Shown: in pieces, positions 5,022 to 5,847 of the stretch
How positions within the stretch are numbered: the stretch's first letter is position 1
How the letters are laid out: the number at the start of each line of letters is the position of its first letter
Assembly: GCA_023384025.1 (NCBI GenBank)
Contig: JAHDXX010000194.1
Location: 1-5,847, forward strand
DNA length: 5,847 nucleotides
Reading direction: 5' to 3'
Source of the DNA: Sphingomonadaceae bacterium
GTDB lineage: Bacteria; Pseudomonadota; Alphaproteobacteria; Sphingomonadales; Sphingomonadaceae
Notes under the pieces: generated by a model
The model's database searches: none
Told to the model about the DNA's origin: nothing
The model's input: only the letters and a program-made list of their open reading frames with translations
Position numbers and translations under genes: made by a program

Positions 5022-5847
5022 AGCGGGTCCCCCTGGTCAAGCGATTGCAGCACAAGCGCGCTCAAGGCGGCGCGCTCGGACAAGGACGGTACGATCAGGT
5101 ACTCGTCAGGCGAATGGATCGCGCCGCCGCGCACGCCCATGGTGTCGACCACGGGAATGCCACAGGCGGCGATGTTGTTGCCGTCGCACACCCCGCCCGA
5201 TGGCTGCCAGCCGATCGTCTGGCCGAGCCGCGCGCCGCAGTCGCGGACGAGGTCGAACAGCTTCTGCGCGCGCCGGTCGACCGGCTTGGGCGGGCGGGTG
5301 ACGCCGCCGTGGCGGTGGATGTGGACCTCGTGCGCCTGCTGCACTTCGCCGATCAGCGCGGCGAGGCCGGCTTCGAACATGTCGGCGGCGGCGGGGCTCT
5401 TGGGGCGGATGTTGAACCGCAGCACGGCGTGGTCGGGCACCACGTTGTTGGCCGCGCCGCCGTCGATCCGCGCCGGGTTGACCGGGCATTCCTCGCTTTG
5501 GAGTGCCTTCAGGCCCAGCGTCAGCGCGGCGGCGGCGACGATGGCGTTGCGCCCGTCCTGCGGGTTGCGCCCGGCGTGGGCGGACCGGCCGGTAATCACC
5601 AGCGAGTAGTTCCCGCTCCCGCCCCGGGCATGGGCCAATGTGCCGTCGGGCAGGGCGGAGGGTTCGTAGGTCAGCGCGGCATACTTGCCCTGCGCCAGCC
5701 GCTCGATCAGCGGGGCTGACGAAAGGCTGCCGGTCTCCTCGTCGGAATTGAGCAGCACGTCATAGCCGAGGCGGTGGGCATCGGGGCTGGCTTCGAACGC
5801 GGCAAGCGCGTGGAGGATCACCGCGATCCCGCCCTTCATGTCAGCCA
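5018..5847 (-). CDS. M20-family metallohydrolase, carboxypeptidase G2-like (5' end outside window)
   Basis: The C-terminal ~275 residues of a two-zinc M20 peptidase/amidohydrolase; the N-terminus with the first zinc histidine lies beyond 5847. The frame continues upstream of the Met at 5839 as A-D-M-K-G-G, the conserved ADMKGG block whose Asp bridges the two metals. Counting from that Met: DEETGS at 33-38 (general-base Glu34 and ligand Glu35), YEPS with ligand Glu59, a dimerisation lid domain at about 72-175 (GSGNYSLVITGRSAHAGRNP), then GGVCDGNN and GGAIHSPDEY with ligand His242. Motif spacing and wording resemble glutamate carboxypeptidase (CPG2), which hydrolyses N-acyl-glutamates. It overlaps astA by 4 nt as part of one operon, so a role in the AST pathway, perhaps releasing glutamate from succinylglutamate, is plausible but unproven. 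An unrelated peptidase or aminoacylase role is possible. Confidence 0.9.
   Translation of the reverse strand, partial: ADMKGGIAVILHALAAFEASPDAHRLGYDVLLNSDEETGSLSSAPLIERLAQGKYAALTYEPSALPDGTLAHARGGSGNYSLVITGRSAHAGRNPQDGRNAIVAAAALTLGLKALQSEECPVNPARIDGGAANNVVPDHAVLRFNIRPKSPAAADMFEAGLAALIGEVQQAHEVHIHRHGGVTRPPKPVDRRAQKLFDLVRDCGARLGQTIGWQPSGGVCDGNNIAACGIPVVDTMGVRGGAIHSPDEYLIVPSLSERAALSALVLQSLDQGDPL
5028..5034 (-). promoter_or_regulatory. Ribosome binding site supporting the GTG start of astA
   Basis: AGGGGGA on the minus strand, 6 nt before the GTG at 5021. It lies within the last codons of the upstream hydrolase gene, as expected for a coupled overlap. Confidence 0.7.

Noticed and set aside
2549..5719. 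Several long plus-strand ORFs opposite astB, astA and the M20 gene
   Set aside because: They are antisense shadows of strongly conserved genes, common in GC-rich DNA, with Arg/Ala/Gly-rich sequence and no domains.

Overview
The window looks like chromosomal DNA from a GC-rich alphaproteobacterium, most likely a sphingomonad or Erythrobacter-like member of the Sphingomonadales. The strongest taxonomic evidence is a circularly permuted (two-piece) tmRNA gene, which in proteobacteria is an alphaproteobacterial trait. Short palindromic repeats of a type I recall from sphingomonad genomes (from memory, not searched) support the finer placement.

Layout, left to right. (1) 1-847, minus strand: a lemA-family lipoprotein gene followed 1 nt downstream by the 5' end of a TPM-domain (YgcG-type) secreted protein gene cut by the window edge. 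(2) 848-1019: a divergent intergenic region, then mscL (plus strand, 1020-1436), the large mechanosensitive channel. (3) 1437-1832: a perfect-armed palindrome whose loop may hold the ssrA promoter, then the permuted ssrA: acceptor piece ending in CCA at 1574, a short excised segment, and a coding piece from 1601 carrying the tag ANDNEALAIAA. (4) 1841-2315: a compact cassette with one GxxExxY (PDDEXK-like) gene bounded by inverted repeats, the right arm of which appears interrupted by a REP-like hairpin. (5) 2319-2546, minus: a small two-helix membrane protein of unknown function. (6) 2666-5847, minus: an arginine-catabolism operon reading M20-family hydrolase (truncated at the right edge), astA and astB, with a pair of inverted REP-type units in the astA-astB gap.

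How the genes work together: AstA succinylates arginine and AstB removes two ammonia and CO2 from succinylarginine to give succinylornithine, the first two steps of the AST pathway. The co-transcribed M20 hydrolase resembles carboxypeptidase G2 (N-acyl-glutamate hydrolase), so it is a reasonable candidate for the last, desuccinylating step that AstE performs elsewhere; this is inference. MscL (osmotic relief), LemA/TPM (envelope proteins of unclear role) and ssrA (ribosome rescue) are unrelated housekeeping functions. The most unusual item is the GxxExxY cassette with its inverted-repeat borders.
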